64,000 nt of DNA from Tieghemiomyces parasiticus (GCA_027575765.1 JANBPT010000064.1:22619-86618); one strand, 5' to 3'. Shown: positions 10,142-20,758, counted from the stretch's first letter. Program-made: numbers and translations. Notes: a model not told the origin generated them from the sequence alone.

Positions 10142-11509
10142 ATGTCTGCCAGGTAAGTGAACCCCTCCATTCGGGGGAGGCGATTCAGATCTGGGGATCT
10201 CCCCAGATCTACTTTGGATCCCACCTGGGATTCTGATCATCACCGACCGGTATCCCTTGTGGGATCCCACTTCTACTAACCAGATAGTGGAGAGTCTCTA
10301 CAGCCAGCCTAACCGGCTGGCTGTAGTTAATCCCCCCCACCGGTTGAGTGGACCTGGACTTCGGGTCCGGGCTACGTGAGGACTGGTAGATATCCACCAG
10401 TCCTCATGTAAGCTGTCCACTTTTGCCGTGTGTCATTTTAAATGAATTGGGGTCTCATAACTAATCTGATTAGTTTTCCCTTATTCTCCCTTCCCCCGCC
10501 CACCACAGCAACGCTACCAAGGTTTTCGCTCCGGAAACGGTTCTCAAGAACCGTAAGGTTAACGCCGAGCAGGCCGCTCAGCGCAAGGCTGAGCGTGCCG
10601 AGCTCACCAAGGTAAGTACTGCCTCTTATTGTGCCTACCAAATAGATGACCCCATCTCTATCGTGAGATGATGATAATTGCCACTTGTTGGCGCTATGTC
10701 CCATCGGGGACAACTGTGCGAAACCATAATAACTGTCTTTCGGAACTGATTTCACGATACAAGCTCTCCTTGCTTATTAGGTCGAGGAGTCTGTTTCATC
10801 CTATACCCACCGCACTTACTAACTTATTTATCGCACACCCCTTTTTGGGCTTTGTATTCGTATTGTTTTTTCCATCGAGTAGAAGCGCGCCGAGACCTCC
10901 AAGGTCATTTTCAAGCGCGCCGAGCAGTACCTGCAGGAGGCCATGCAGGCTGAGCGTGCCCTCGTCTCTGCTCGCCGTGAGGCCCGCGCCACCGGCAACT
11001 TCTTTGTCGAGGCGGAGCCCAAGGTTTTCTTCGTGGTGCGCATTAAGGGTATCATGAAGATGCCCCCGAAGCCCCGCAAGGTGCTCCAGCTGCTGCGCCT
11101 GCTCCAGATCAACAACGGTGTCTTCGTTCGCGTGAACAAGGCCTCGTTGGCCATGCTGCAGCTGGTCCTTCCCTACGTGACCTTCGGTGAGGCCAACCTG
11201 AAGACCGTCCGCGAGCTGCTTTACAAGCGCGGTTTCGCCAAGGTCAACGGTCAGCGCATCCCTCTGTACGACAACAGCGTCATCGAGAACTCCCTTGGTA
11301 AGCTCGGTCTGATCTGCGTGGAGGATATCATTCACGAGATCTTTACCTGCGGTCCCCACTTCAAGGAGGCCAACGCCTTCCTGTGGCCCTTCAAGCTGTC
11401 GAACCCCAACGGTGGTTTCTCTGGCCGCAAGGTTAGAAACTTCATCGAGGGTGGTGACACTGGCTACCGTGGTGACTTCATCAACGCCCTGGTTCGTAAG
11501 ATGAACTAG
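10142..11509 (+). CDS. RPL7: 60S ribosomal protein L7 (uL30)
   Basis: Three exons, 10142-10152, 10509-10611 and 10883-11509, give 246 aa. The first exon has only 11 coding bases (MSA plus part of a Ser codon), a common design for fungal ribosomal protein genes. The protein has the basic eukaryotic L7 extension ([20 protein letters not shown]) and then the L30 domain: [40 protein letters not shown] and [18 protein letters not shown]. It is a structural protein of the large subunit. Intron 1 (10153-10508, 356 nt) carries an array of strong hairpins. Intron 2 (10612-10882, 271 nt) carries a C/D snoRNA and a perfect TACTAAC branch site at 10817-10823. Yeast RPL7 introns also host snoRNAs. AATAAA lies about 70 nt past the stop. 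Confidence 0.97.
10162..10409 (+). other. Hairpin array in RPL7 intron 1
   Basis: Starting 9 nt after the donor, the intron folds into a row of hairpins: 10164-10180 (CCTCC/GGAGG); 10187-10210 (10-bp perfect stem AGATCTGGGG, 4-nt loop ATCT); 10216-10267 (GGATCCCAC/GTGGGATCC, with an inner GGGA/TCCC pair); 10298-10326 (12-bp perfect stem CTACAGCCAGCC, 5-nt loop); 10353-10371 (CCTGGAC/GTCCGGG, one G-U pair); and 10374-10409 (14-bp stem with one G-U pair, 8-nt loop). The probable branch site CTAATC follows near 10461. Nothing else in the window has stems of this quality. The function is unknown. Confidence 0.85.
10661..10757 (+). ncRNA. Intronic C/D box snoRNA, snR39b-like
   Basis: Within RPL7 intron 2. 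The C box ATGATGA is at 10668-10674 and the D box CTGA at 10746-10749. The ends pair as a terminal stem, TCGTGA (10661-10666) with TCACGA (10752-10757). The bases just upstream of the D box (10732-10743) pair with the 25S rRNA segment CCGAAAGAUGGU over 12 positions, two of them G-U. By the D+5 rule the modified base is the G of CCGAAAGA, which I believe is the yeast Gm805 site guided by snR39B; the numbering is from memory. Yeast RPL7 genes also carry intronic C/D snoRNAs (snR39, snR59), which supports the call. D' and C' boxes are not clear. Confidence 0.82.
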
Positions 11510-12279
11510 AGATCTGTCGCACACTGCTTGAGTTGGATGGTTTTACTGCGCTAAATCGTCCACTCTCGCTCCTAAACCCAATAAAACGTGAGAATTGCTC
11601 ACAATAGAGGTGTTAAAGAACGGGACTATGTGGTACCTGGGTTAAGGGGAATGGGGAGGTGCTACTTATAGCGGTGGCGGTCATGCGTCAACAACGAATT
11701 GAAAAACAGAAGGAAGAGTTACGGTTAAACCAGGCGGCCGCGAGTAGTAGTTAGGTATAGGTTAAGTTCGGGGATTAGTTTGGTAGTCGTTTCCGTGGAA
11801 ATATGCCGTGATCGGGTACACCCGCTCCGGACGTACGGCTGGTACTTCATGCCGCGCTAGTTCACCACAGATACCCATGGGCATTCCGACGTACTCCATC
11901 TTAAACCAAACGATTATACTATACTGTTAACACGGGCCTCCTTGACCATTCACCCTACCGGGCCTACCTTACCTTACCCGGTAACAGTACTACCCGAAGA
12001 ACGCCAGATTTGACATAGATATACCAGGTAGCTCATAGTATCTAGGGCATCAGGGTCTCTTCCATAGGCCAACGCTCAGCAACCCCCCTCCCCCTCAGCT
12101 TCATTCCACCTCGGCTAAAGTATCATAAGGAAAACTGGCTATGAAGCAACGTATTTATTAATAGCACGCTCGCATTCTCCACCCTAGATAATCGACTAGA
12201 CAGTACAATCCCAATGTGTGATCCACATGTCGGCCCCTGGGTTGTAGGGGGTGATTGTGTGTGTTTTGGTTGTTTTCTT
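11510..12279. other. Convergent intergenic region RPL7/BUD23
   Basis: This is the space between two convergent 3' ends. It includes the RPL7 AATAAA signal. No gene or RNA was recognised. Confidence 0.45.
11580..11585 (+). terminator. Polyadenylation signal AATAAA of RPL7
   Basis: A canonical hexamer about 70 nt after the RPL7 stop codon. Confidence 0.55.
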
Positions 12280-13712
12280 TTAAAACTGCGGGCGACGCTT
12301 CCGGCCGGTGAACTTGGAGTCACTAGCGGTCTTTTCGCCGCGCAGCTTCGCAAGTTCCTTCCTCCGCAGGATCCAGTCCTTGCTCTTGATGGGGGTGCGA
12401 GTTTTACCCTTGCCGCCTTTAGATCGCTGCTGCATCATCTGGAGACGGCGGTCGCTGGCCGAGTATTTGACCCCGGAGGCCGCGCCCTGGGGGTCGTCAA
12501 CCCCCAGACCCTGGGGCAATTCCTGGCGGGGCCCATTAGCGGCCTGGCCGGCGAAGAGGCACAGGTAGAACTTTTTGGCCTTCTTACTGTTGGGGTAGTC
12601 AATGACCAGACCGCCCGTGAACCCGCAGCGGGTCGCACAGGTCATGATGAGGTCGAGTTGATTGTCGTTCTCCGGGTACATCTGGAAGACTGCCCGAGAA
12701 CCCCGCGCCAGGGCGCTATATAGGGTGCTAAAGAACCGCGTAAGGCGCGCCTTGGGGACCTGGACCTTGCTGTCGGCATTACAGAGCCATTGTAGTACTG
12801 AGATGCTGCACAATGGGAGATTGGAAGGCGGGCCGGGAAGGGTTGGTCAGTTACAAAAGTTGAAGCGCGTAGTGCCAATTCAGCCCTGGCCGTTACCAGG
12901 TGGCGAGACCGATGCCTGCTAGCGAGTGTGTGCGATGGATTTGGTACTTACCTAATGGCACCATCGAACACGCCGGGACGGAAGGCCATCCCCTGGCCAA
13001 TATCGTGAAGCATCAGGTCACCCTCGACCTCCCGTTCCAGGGCCACATCTAGCATCCAGTGTTGGGCGGGATCAGGGGGGTAGATTAAGTTGCGAACCTC
13101 GTTAGCACGCTGGAGGCTGGTTGCGACAGACCGCGAATAGGGTTTACAATCAAGACTGTCCGCAAACTTACCCAGCATCGAAGGCGAAATGTCCAGACCG
13201 ACCCAAGTGTGGCCCTCGTCCTCTAGTACTTCACCGCTGAGACCAGAGCCACAGCCAATGTCGAGCAGCAGGGAGCTCTGGTCTTCAGGGAGGCAGAGGA
13301 GCTCAAGGGCACGCAGAGCCATCTCAGCCTGAACGGTGGCGATCCGGGAGCTATAGGAGGAAGGGCAGTGCCGGATAGGAGGCCATGTCGGTAAGAAATC
13401 TGCTTAGCAATGGTTCACGACGAGTGAGTTCGGGAAGTGGACCGCGCCACAGGCCATGATGGCGGGGGTAGTTGAGGCTTACTTGTTGGTGTATTTGGTG
13501 GCCTCATCTTCGTTATAAAACTGGGCGGTAGAAGGTACAGTGCGGGAAGGCGGCAAACAAGGGGAATATACCGTTAAGTTCAACTCGCTGGTGCAGCCAA
13601 GGTCGTATAATGAGAGGCGGTCTGGTGTGGAATACAGCCTATGGAAGGCCTTTCGGCCGTTTGCTTCCTAACTTACCACCTCGGGAGGTGCAATGTGCTC
13701 GGGGCGTGACAT
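12280..13712 (-). CDS. BUD23: 18S rRNA (guanine-N7) methyltransferase Bud23
   Basis: Five exons, 13712-13677, 13520-13483 (a 38-nt microexon), 13350-13172, 13048-12952 and 12805-12280, give 291 aa. The order is [24 protein letters not shown], then [17 protein letters not shown], the SAM motif [61 protein letters not shown], and a basic C-terminal tail ([25 protein letters not shown]). Bud23 makes the m7G in helix 33/34 of 18S rRNA together with Trm112 during 40S maturation. The intron 13171-13049 is 123 nt, a multiple of three and free of stops, so a plain ORF reading wrongly includes 41 extra residues. Donor GTAAGT, a CTAAC branch and acceptor TAG show that it is removed, and the conserved [12 protein letters not shown] join is restored. 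Confidence 0.95.
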
Positions 13713-14338
13713 GGCTTGATAGCTCGGGGAGTGGCGGTGTGGGAGACGGCTAACTTTGCAATCGATGGCTCTAGTAATCGAGCAATGCACTAGGAGAGGA
13801 TGAATTCAGACAATGGCAGACTAGCGGGCAGGTGAGGTAGAGGGGTAGCAATGCGTTGTACTGCCGCATCGGTTGCTGCGGGTCATGAGTTCACCTGAAG
13901 GAATCTGGGCTGCTCAGTAAGTCGGAGGAGGAGGGACAGCCGATTCCGTATTTTTACTTTTTTAATACTTTTTTTTTTCTCACTCCTTAGGGCGGTGACT
14001 AGGGTATTAGTATTGCCCTGCTTAGCACTCCCTCCCCCCGTTAGGAAGTGGCCGCTGGGAGTATAGTGGGTAAGTTTTTCAAGGCCCGTCCGATGCCAGC
14101 AGTCATCCCCGTGCCGATGCCACCTCTCAGGACTGCGAGGGCCTCAGCTGTCAGATGGAATCCCCCTCCCCCAGCCCGATGCCGTTTAGCGCCATAAATT
14201 CTTGCGGATGTTCCCGTCAGTCCTTGAGTACGCCAATTTCCACCCTCAATCTAAGTCTTACGTCTCAACGACTCCTGTACAGTATCCACCTTCCAAAAGA
14301 GAATATCTCAGATATTAACCCGCATCCTTCCGTCAGCC
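13713..14338. other. Divergent promoter region BUD23/SKI8
   Basis: About 630 bp between two divergent ATGs, with T-rich runs near 13.97 kb. No gene was recognised. Confidence 0.45.
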
Positions 14339-15413
14339 ATGTACACCGTCACGCGCGAAGTCTCTGCCCACGACGATGGGGTCTGGGGCGTAGCTTGGAC
14401 CCCGACTACCAACCAAGTCCTAACAAATGCAGTAGATGCCACCGTCAAGTGCTGGGACGGTGCCACGGGGGAGCTAGTCCGTACGCTCGACGGAGCCCAC
14501 CAGCTGGGTATCCACAGCCTGTCCGCAGACGCCACCGGCCAGCGGGCCCTGACGGCCGCTCTGGACCACCGGATGGTGCTCTGGGACCTAACCAACGGAG
14601 AGGTGGTCCGCGAGATCACGACGGAGCCTAACGCTAACGCCGCCGCCCGGTTGGCTCCCGCCGGGGATGTGCTGGCCGCCGGTGGCCCGACCGGCAATGT
14701 GACGTTCTGGTCGGCTACCACTGGCGAGAAAGTCCAAACGGTTCAAGCGTCCCCAAAATACACGACCGCTTTGGCCTATGTAAGTCGCTGGGGAGGGGGT
14801 TGTAATCCTCATTAGAGGGCGCTGCTCTATAGTATTATTGCTATTATGTTAACCTAACGGCATCATCTAGCGGACGATCCACGCCCATAACAGCAGCCAT
14901 CTCACACCTCTATACCAACCTCCATCACCGCCTCCATACGCCCCCCCGACCCCCGCCCCCCTCCAGAGTCCCGACGGCAAGACCCTCGCCTGCGGCACGC
15001 AAGCCGGCCATGTCGACCTGATTGATGTCGAATCGGGCAAGCTACTCCACAGTCTGAGCGGCCACGCCTCAACGGTACGCAGCCTTGCCTTTAGTCCTGA
15101 CGCGACACAACTCTATTCGACCTCCGACGACCGGCGTGTCCACCTCTACGACGCCCAGTACGGTAACCTCATCGCCGCCCTGGTGGGTCACAGTTCGTGG
15201 GTCCTAGGGGTGACCTGCCACGCTGATGGCGACCAGCTGGCTACGGCGTCTAGCGACCGAACCGTCAAGCTGTGGAGCTCCCGCATGCGTCAGTGCGTTG
15301 ACACGTTGAACCACCATACGGATCACATCTGGGGCGTGGCTTTCAGCCCCAAGGGCGACGAGTTGGTGTCGAGCGGCGAGGATGGCATGCTCATGTGGTA
15401 CAAGGCCTTATGA
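14339..15413 (+). CDS. SKI8: WD40 protein Ski8/WDR61
   Basis: Two exons, 14339-14779 and 14967-15413 (donor TAT/GTAAGT, acceptor CTCCAG), give 295 aa, the normal length for WDR61. WD repeats run through the whole protein, for example AHDDGVWGVAWTPTTNQVLT, HASTVRSLAFSPDATQLYST, GHSSWVLGVTCHADGDQLAT followed by SSDRTVKLWS, and HTDHIWGVAFSPKGDELVSS. Ski8 is the propeller that ties Ski2 and Ski3 into the Ski complex, which feeds mRNA to the cytoplasmic exosome. In many eukaryotes it also joins the Paf1 complex, and in some fungi it helps meiotic Spo11. The intron has a long C-rich tract before its acceptor. AATAAA lies 47 nt after the stop. Another small WD40 protein is possible but less likely given length and repeat sequences. 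Confidence 0.86.
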
Positions 15414-15459
15414 GAGCAGGGGGGCCTTTGCACCATACTTAACCGGCGGCGCCTGTGGC

Positions 15460-15465
15460 AATAAA
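15460..15465 (+). terminator. Polyadenylation signal AATAAA of SKI8
   Basis: A canonical hexamer 47 nt after the stop codon. Confidence 0.55.
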
Positions 15466-15622
15466 TGTCGCACCGTTAGTCTACTTTGGAACGTTTAATC
15501 CACACCACATTGCCTACTGTCGCAACGCTAATTGTCGGGTACTGCTAGCTTGTATTTTTGAAAAAAAGGGGTCCTAAATGACCAGGACTGCTGGTGGCCT
15601 CCAACGGGTTGTGATCCGCAGT

Positions 15623-17775
15623 TCAGCGCCACCATTCGTCAGTTAGACCCACTCTCAAAGGATCCAACTCCGTTAGGGCTGCCGCATGTTCGGCGGCTGC
15701 TGTCCGGTCGGCGTCGGTGAGCCCCACGGTATTTTGCTTAACCTTGTAAATGTACAGGATGTTGCGCAGGATTACTAGGGGGGCCGTCAAGCCAGAGTGG
15801 GCATACCGGGGAGAGGGAGAAAGTGAGAGGGGGTTGAAGGGGTTAGCGTACCTGTGTTTGACGAAAAGTACCAAGGCCAGAAAGAAAGCCGTATGGTACC
15901 GGCACAAACTTATCAGAGAATGCTAGTGACTTACGTTTGACATCGGGCGCGAGTTCGTAAAGCTCCTGGATAATCCCGAGTTGGGCTTCAAGTAACGCAT
16001 CGGGTTGTTCGGCACCGTTATCTATAGCTGGAATCATTGGGCAGTCAGGCCAAAGCCGAGAGGGAGAGGGGGTGAGGTGTTACGGGTTCGTTGCGGAGTA
16101 GTTGGTTCTCGTGTTCAGGGATTCTTGCAGTTAAGGGTTCAATATGGGGGGGGGAATAATGTATTCCAACCAAGACGATCCGCCCTGCTCACCTTGTTTA
16201 ACTAACCAACGCCAGTGTAGCCACCCGCACTCGTCGCGCGGCTCAGTGTACAGGGCACCTTGGACAAGCTCGAAGTCTTGGGTCAAATGGGCAGTGGAGG
16301 ACCGTGATGGGGGGGGGGGTCAGGATGACGACCGTTAGTGCACGCAGGTGGGGAAAGTGTGAACCTAGTCCTCAGTATTCGCTTCCCATGGTAGATGTAG
16401 TGGTTGGCTATCTTGATGGTCCAAACCTACCATCCTCGATCAATTTCCGACGCTCGGCTATCGTTTTATGAGGCAGGATCGCCTCGAGCAACTTGAGACG
16501 GTTGTGCCAGGCTGAAAAGTTGGAAAAGTCAGTCATGATATGGGTGGTGGTGTACTCCAGTTCCTCCAGATTGATGGTGAGTACGCGGTCGGGCTGGGCC
16601 TCACGGAGGCGGTTGACCACGTAGCGCCGGTAGTTCCAGCCGTGGACTGGAGAGATGGGGATAGAGATCCGGAGGATGGTGCGAACGAGTGTGAGTGATA
16701 ACGGTCGTTAAGACATAGCCCCTCCTCGGCGGTATCATCATCAAACAATCCCAGCAGGATGGCCCGGCAGTCCTGGGACCGGTTCCGTACACACGTGCGT
16801 GCTATATATTATATCCGCAATTAGCTGCTCCAGGGGGACAAAAACGCGGACATTGCCCACTTACAATTGCGCGCGTCTAAGCCCAGCATCTTGCCGACTA
16901 ACTTGAGCTCGGCCGACCAGTCGGGGACCGGAGTGACATTGAGGGTCCAGAATCGGTGGTTCCAGATCCAGTAGGACTTGGGATTGAACCGAATGCACTC
17001 CATGAAGAAGGCGAGCTCGGCCTGGCAGGCCCGAATCTTCTCATCGTCGCTCCTGTGCGTCGTCAGAAAGGGGAGGGGAGGGCGTGAACCACCGCGGTTA
17101 GACGAATATTTAGGCTTACTCAATCAACATGGACCAGCTTTCGCAGGAATGACTGGTCGGCAGACTGGTCGCCCCGTTCGTTCACTTACATGTTGAAAAA
17201 CCGTGAGAGTAGAATCTTGCGCCGGTAGTTCCAAACGGTATACAGGTCCGGGTTTAGCCGGAGCTGTTGCGTCGTGAGCTCGAAGGCCTCGTCGTCAAGT
17301 GCGTGGTCATCGCGCTATTCAAATAAATACCAAGAAAGCGAAGAGCAGGGATGCGAGTAGAGAGCAGGTAAATATCTGAAATAGGGCAGCGATGTGTCGC
17401 CATGCACCACATGGGGAACGGCCGAGCGAGACGGGAGTTGCTTCTCCGCTCTCAAGGCGACCTTAGCCAAAAATATAAAGTAGTACCTTGGTAAACACCG
17501 CCTGGTTAACTGAACGGTAGCTCTCAATTAACTTGGCTTCTTTCTGCTTCTTCAGCAACTGGACTTCCTTGGGGTCCTTGACCCGTCTTACGCCGTGGGA
17601 CTGGTAGAGGGCACGTAGGGTGGATAGGTGGGCAGCTGTAAGCCAGAGGGGAAAATGAGAGTCAATGGAGAGGGGAGGGCGATGCGCCGGGCCAGGGCTG
17701 GTCATCGTAGGGAGGCAATCCGACGTCATTGTCAAGAACATGGGTCCGGGCGGTGAACGGCGGAGTTCTTACCAT
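15623..17775 (-). CDS. BET4: Rab geranylgeranyltransferase alpha subunit
   Basis: Eight coding exons: 17775-17773, 17600-17487, 17314-17190, 17052-16865, 16646-16431, 16276-16193, 16027-15935 and 15774-15623. All phases agree and give 324 aa (yeast Bet4 has about 327). The first coding exon is only ATG; exon 2 begins SHGVRRVKDPKEVQ, matching the MHG start of the family. Prenyltransferase-alpha repeats are visible as TVWNYRRKILL, YWIWNHRFWTL, FHGWNYRRYVV, SAWHNRLKLL and GWLHWRWLV. The C-terminal block is LTELDPLRVGLTDEWW. With the beta subunit (Bet2) and the Rab escort protein it attaches two geranylgeranyl groups to Rab GTPases. The last junction (15935 to 15774) was chosen because it gives the expected ELAPDVK-LILRNILYIYK continuity; the intron also has an open hydrophobic frame that does not fit the phases. 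Confidence 0.93.
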
Positions 17776-18493
17776 CGTACTGGGACAATTTTAACAATGG
17801 GGCTAAAGACACGGAATGGAAATAAATATCTATAGAGAGAGTGGGGGGCGAAATGCGAAGGTGGCACGGCAACTAGTAGACGAACGGAGTAATTTTGAGA
17901 GTAACATTCAGCTCCCCCATTTCCGAGCAACTCGAGGGGGGGGGGGGGTGGGGTGGCCCCTCTGTTGCCTAGCTCGTCAACCCGGGTCAACATGGAGAGG
18001 GGGGGCTGTGCCCTGACAGGAGCCTCCAGTATGGTACTTCCAGACTCGTACAAAATCATGGTGGTTGAGCGGCTTCCTCGTCTTCAGGAAATGCTTTTGG
18101 CGGCCAACGTGACTTACCATAGCCCCTACTGCTCGCGTTCTATTTTAATGTTACGCAGGGCGCGCACTGGTTCCAGGTGCCACCATCCATGAGCTCTGGG
18201 CTTCGGCTCATTCCATCCCAGCCCAGCCCCTCCCCCCCGCTAACCGTTTCCCTCGCCACGCATCGCTGCTCGGAACTAGTGTGTACCAAGGGGCCGGGTC
18301 TAAGCTGAAGGCTACTGAAGAAGCCCACGGTGCATGCCACGGCTGTTCACGTACCTACAAAACCAATAAAAAATAAAAACCGTTGCTATGTATTTTATCG
18401 TTCACCGTGGGTGGCGGCGTTCGTGCGGTACTGTAAGAAAAACAGTCCCAAAGAAAATAATGGTAATCCCAACTGCTAGAAGGACGCCCTCGA
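17776..18493. other. Intergenic region BET4/eIF3b
   Basis: Promoter side of BET4 and 3' flank of eIF3b. It contains a 13-nt G run near 17.94 kb. No gene was recognised. Confidence 0.45.
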
Positions 18494-20758
18494 TTACTCG
18501 ACGACCTCCTCAGTCTCCTCGACGACTTCCTCGACCCACTCCTCAATCGTCTCGACATTGGCGTCGCCCTCGGTGTCATTCTCGACGGCCGCGGAGTGCT
18601 TACCGAGCACCTCACAGTCCTGGGCGTACTCCTTCGCCTGGCGCTGGCGCCACTGCTTCCAGTCCTCGTTGAGACGGCGGCGCTTCATAATCTCGGCAGA
18701 GCTGGCGGCGCTCTCGGACATGAGGTCCTCCTCCTCGAACTTGGGCGCGAGCTTGGGCAGCTCCTTGACAATGCGGGCCTTGTCCTCGGCGCTGAGGAGC
18801 GAGGCCGGGCGCGGGCGCCAGAGGAACTGCTTGAACTTCTCAAAGGTGTGCTTGCCCAGGAGGGAGCCGCGGAGGTCGTACAGGGCGAACCCGTTCTCCA
18901 TCGAGTGGCGCCAGGCCGACGCGTAGGCGGCCACGTAGCGACCCGTGGGGTCCCACTCCACATCGGTGACACCGTAGAGCTCGGGGCTGGCCAGCAGACG
19001 GAACTCGGTCGTGCGGCCCTGGGCGTTAGGCGCCGACAGCTCGTACGCCGTGTCCCAGAACTCCAGATCCCACACCGATGTGGTGCGCACCGTACCCAGC
19101 ACGGCGTAGCGGCCGTTGGGCGACCAGAGTACCTCGTTGGTGGTCTTCTTCTCCAGGCGTTCGACGCACTCAAAGTTGCCAATCACGCCAGCCGCCTCGC
19201 TCTTGAGCTTGCTGGCCCCCTGCAGCGCGTAGAAGCTGACGGTGTTGCGGTTGGTGTTGACGGCCATCCCGCTGGCGTTATACTGCACGGCCTGGGGGTC
19301 GACGGTCGACACCGTGGCGAAGCGCGGGACGGGGCCCTTGGGCTCCCAGGCAAAGACCACGACGTTATCCTTGAACTCGACCGTCTCAACGGGCACCGAG
19401 CGCTCGCGCATCCAAAATAGCTCAAGGTTGGTGAAGGTGGTCTTCTTGGACTTGGACAGACGGTCGGCCTTGACACACAGGTAGTCACCCGACGGGTGCC
19501 AGTACAACTTACAGTCACTGATGCTGAACAGGTTCTTGGTCCGTACCACCTCCTTGGACGGGACCGAGAGCAGGGTGACACGTGCGGGTTGGTTGGCCAC
19601 CTCGGGGGTCCAGTAGGCCAGAGAGTGTTCACCACGCTTAGCCGCGTCGGCGCTGGCCGGGCGGCCGGCCTTGCCGCCGGTGGGTGACCAGGCGAAGTTG
19701 ACGATCCCCTCCACCTTCAGGCTCTTGCGGTCGAGCAGGCCCATGCCGGGGGCCTCGTAGATGGACAGCATCTGGCCGGGGACGACACGGGCAAAGTAAC
19801 GGTCGTCGGCCGACCACTTAAAGTGGGGCCAAGCCTCCTTCATGGACAACGGGACGGGGCTCTTGCTGGCGAGCTGGGGCATGACGAAGGTGCGTAGGAG
19901 GGCGCCCGTACGCAGGTCCCAGATGGCGATGTGCTTGTCGTCGTCCTCGGGGCCAAAGGGGTTGTCCTGGGGGTTGACAGCGGCCACGGCTTCCGAGTTG
20001 ATGGGCTCGGGGCTGCAGGTCACCAGGTACTTTTCATTGGGCGAGTAGTCGGCGAACTTGACGCCGGGGTGCACGAACCGTACAATCTTGTTCCAGCTCG
20101 GACCGCCCCACAGGACCACGCCCTGCCGATGGAAGGTAGTCAAGTAGGTACCCTTGGGCGACCACTGCAGATACGACTCGGTCCACTTGTTGCGGGTAAA
20201 CACGTTGTCGGGCTTGCCGTTCTTGTTGTTGACCGACACCACGACCTCGTCGCCGCGGAAGGTCACAAACTCGTCGCGAGCGCGTTCGTCCAGCAGCCAG
20301 CTGCGCAGGTGCTCGCGTTCCTCATAGGCCGGGATGACGGGCGCGCGGAACGTATCGCTCAGGGTGGCGTAGCGCTCCACATCGGTGAACTTGTGCACCG
20401 ACAGGATGTGGGTCTTATCCATCTTAAAGCCATTGAGCTGCTTGATGGCGGCGGCGGCCTGCTCGGGGGTGTCCAGCTCGATAAAGAGGTAGCCCTGAGT
20501 CGTGGTCTTGCCCGTCTCGGGGTCCTCCTCCTTGGGCATAAAGAGGCCATCGTCCTTGAGCGGGGCTACGGCCTTGAAGATCTTCTTGACCACGGTCAGC
20601 AGCTTCTCCTCCTTGGAGGAATCTACCACGGGTAGATGGTCGACCACGATCACGTTGTCGAAGGACTCATTGAAGGTGAGCTGGTACTTCTCCTCGATAT
20701 CAGAGAAGTCGATGTCAGCCTCGGAGGCCGGCAGGTTCCGGGGATCCAGGGCGGGCAT
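18494..20758 (-). CDS. PRT1: Translation initiation factor eIF3 subunit b (Prt1)
   Basis: A single exon encodes 754 aa, with its ATG at 20758. An N-terminal RRM spans about residues 35-125 (NVIVVDHLPVVDSS, then TQGYLFIELDTPEQAAAAIK). A WD40-type propeller follows (TESYLQWSPKGTYLTTFHRQ, HIAIWDLRTGALLRTF, VNFAWSPTGGKAGRP, EVLWSPNGRYAVLGT, GVTDVEWDPTGRYVAAYAS). The C-terminal tail is helical and acidic. eIF3b is the scaffold that holds eIF3a, eIF3i and eIF3g on the 40S subunit during initiation. Length matches fungal Prt1 (yeast 763). eIF3g, another subunit, lies at 43.3 kb in this window. A TCACGTGA site lies 504 bp upstream, in the region shared with RPA1. Confidence 0.97.
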   Translation of the reverse strand: MPALDPRNLPASEADIDFSDIEEKYQLTFNESFDNVIVVDHLPVVDSSKEEKLLTVVKKIFKAVAPLKDDGLFMPKEEDPETGKTTTQGYLFIELDTPEQAAAAIKQLNGFKMDKTHILSVHKFTDVERYATLSDTFRAPVIPAYEEREHLRSWLLDERARDEFVTFRGDEVVVSVNNKNGKPDNVFTRNKWTESYLQWSPKGTYLTTFHRQGVVLWGGPSWNKIVRFVHPGVKFADYSPNEKYLVTCSPEPINSEAVAAVNPQDNPFGPEDDDKHIAIWDLRTGALLRTFVMPQLASKSPVPLSMKEAWPHFKWSADDRYFARVVPGQMLSIYEAPGMGLLDRKSLKVEGIVNFAWSPTGGKAGRPASADAAKRGEHSLAYWTPEVANQPARVTLLSVPSKEVVRTKNLFSISDCKLYWHPSGDYLCVKADRLSKSKKTTFTNLELFWMRERSVPVETVEFKDNVVVFAWEPKGPVPRFATVSTVDPQAVQYNASGMAVNTNRNTVSFYALQGASKLKSEAAGVIGNFECVERLEKKTTNEVLWSPNGRYAVLGTVRTTSVWDLEFWDTAYELSAPNAQGRTTEFRLLASPELYGVTDVEWDPTGRYVAAYASAWRHSMENGFALYDLRGSLLGKHTFEKFKQFLWRPRPASLLSAEDKARIVKELPKLAPKFEEEDLMSESAASSAEIMKRRRLNEDWKQWRQRQAKEYAQDCEVLGKHSAAVENDTEGDANVETIEEWVEEVVEETEEVVE

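Noticed and set aside
15775..15934. Open hydrophobic frame in the last BET4 intron (HTAFFLALVLFVKH)
   Set aside because: No acceptor gives the right phase for that frame, and direct joining of 15935 to 15774 gives the expected conserved continuity and length.
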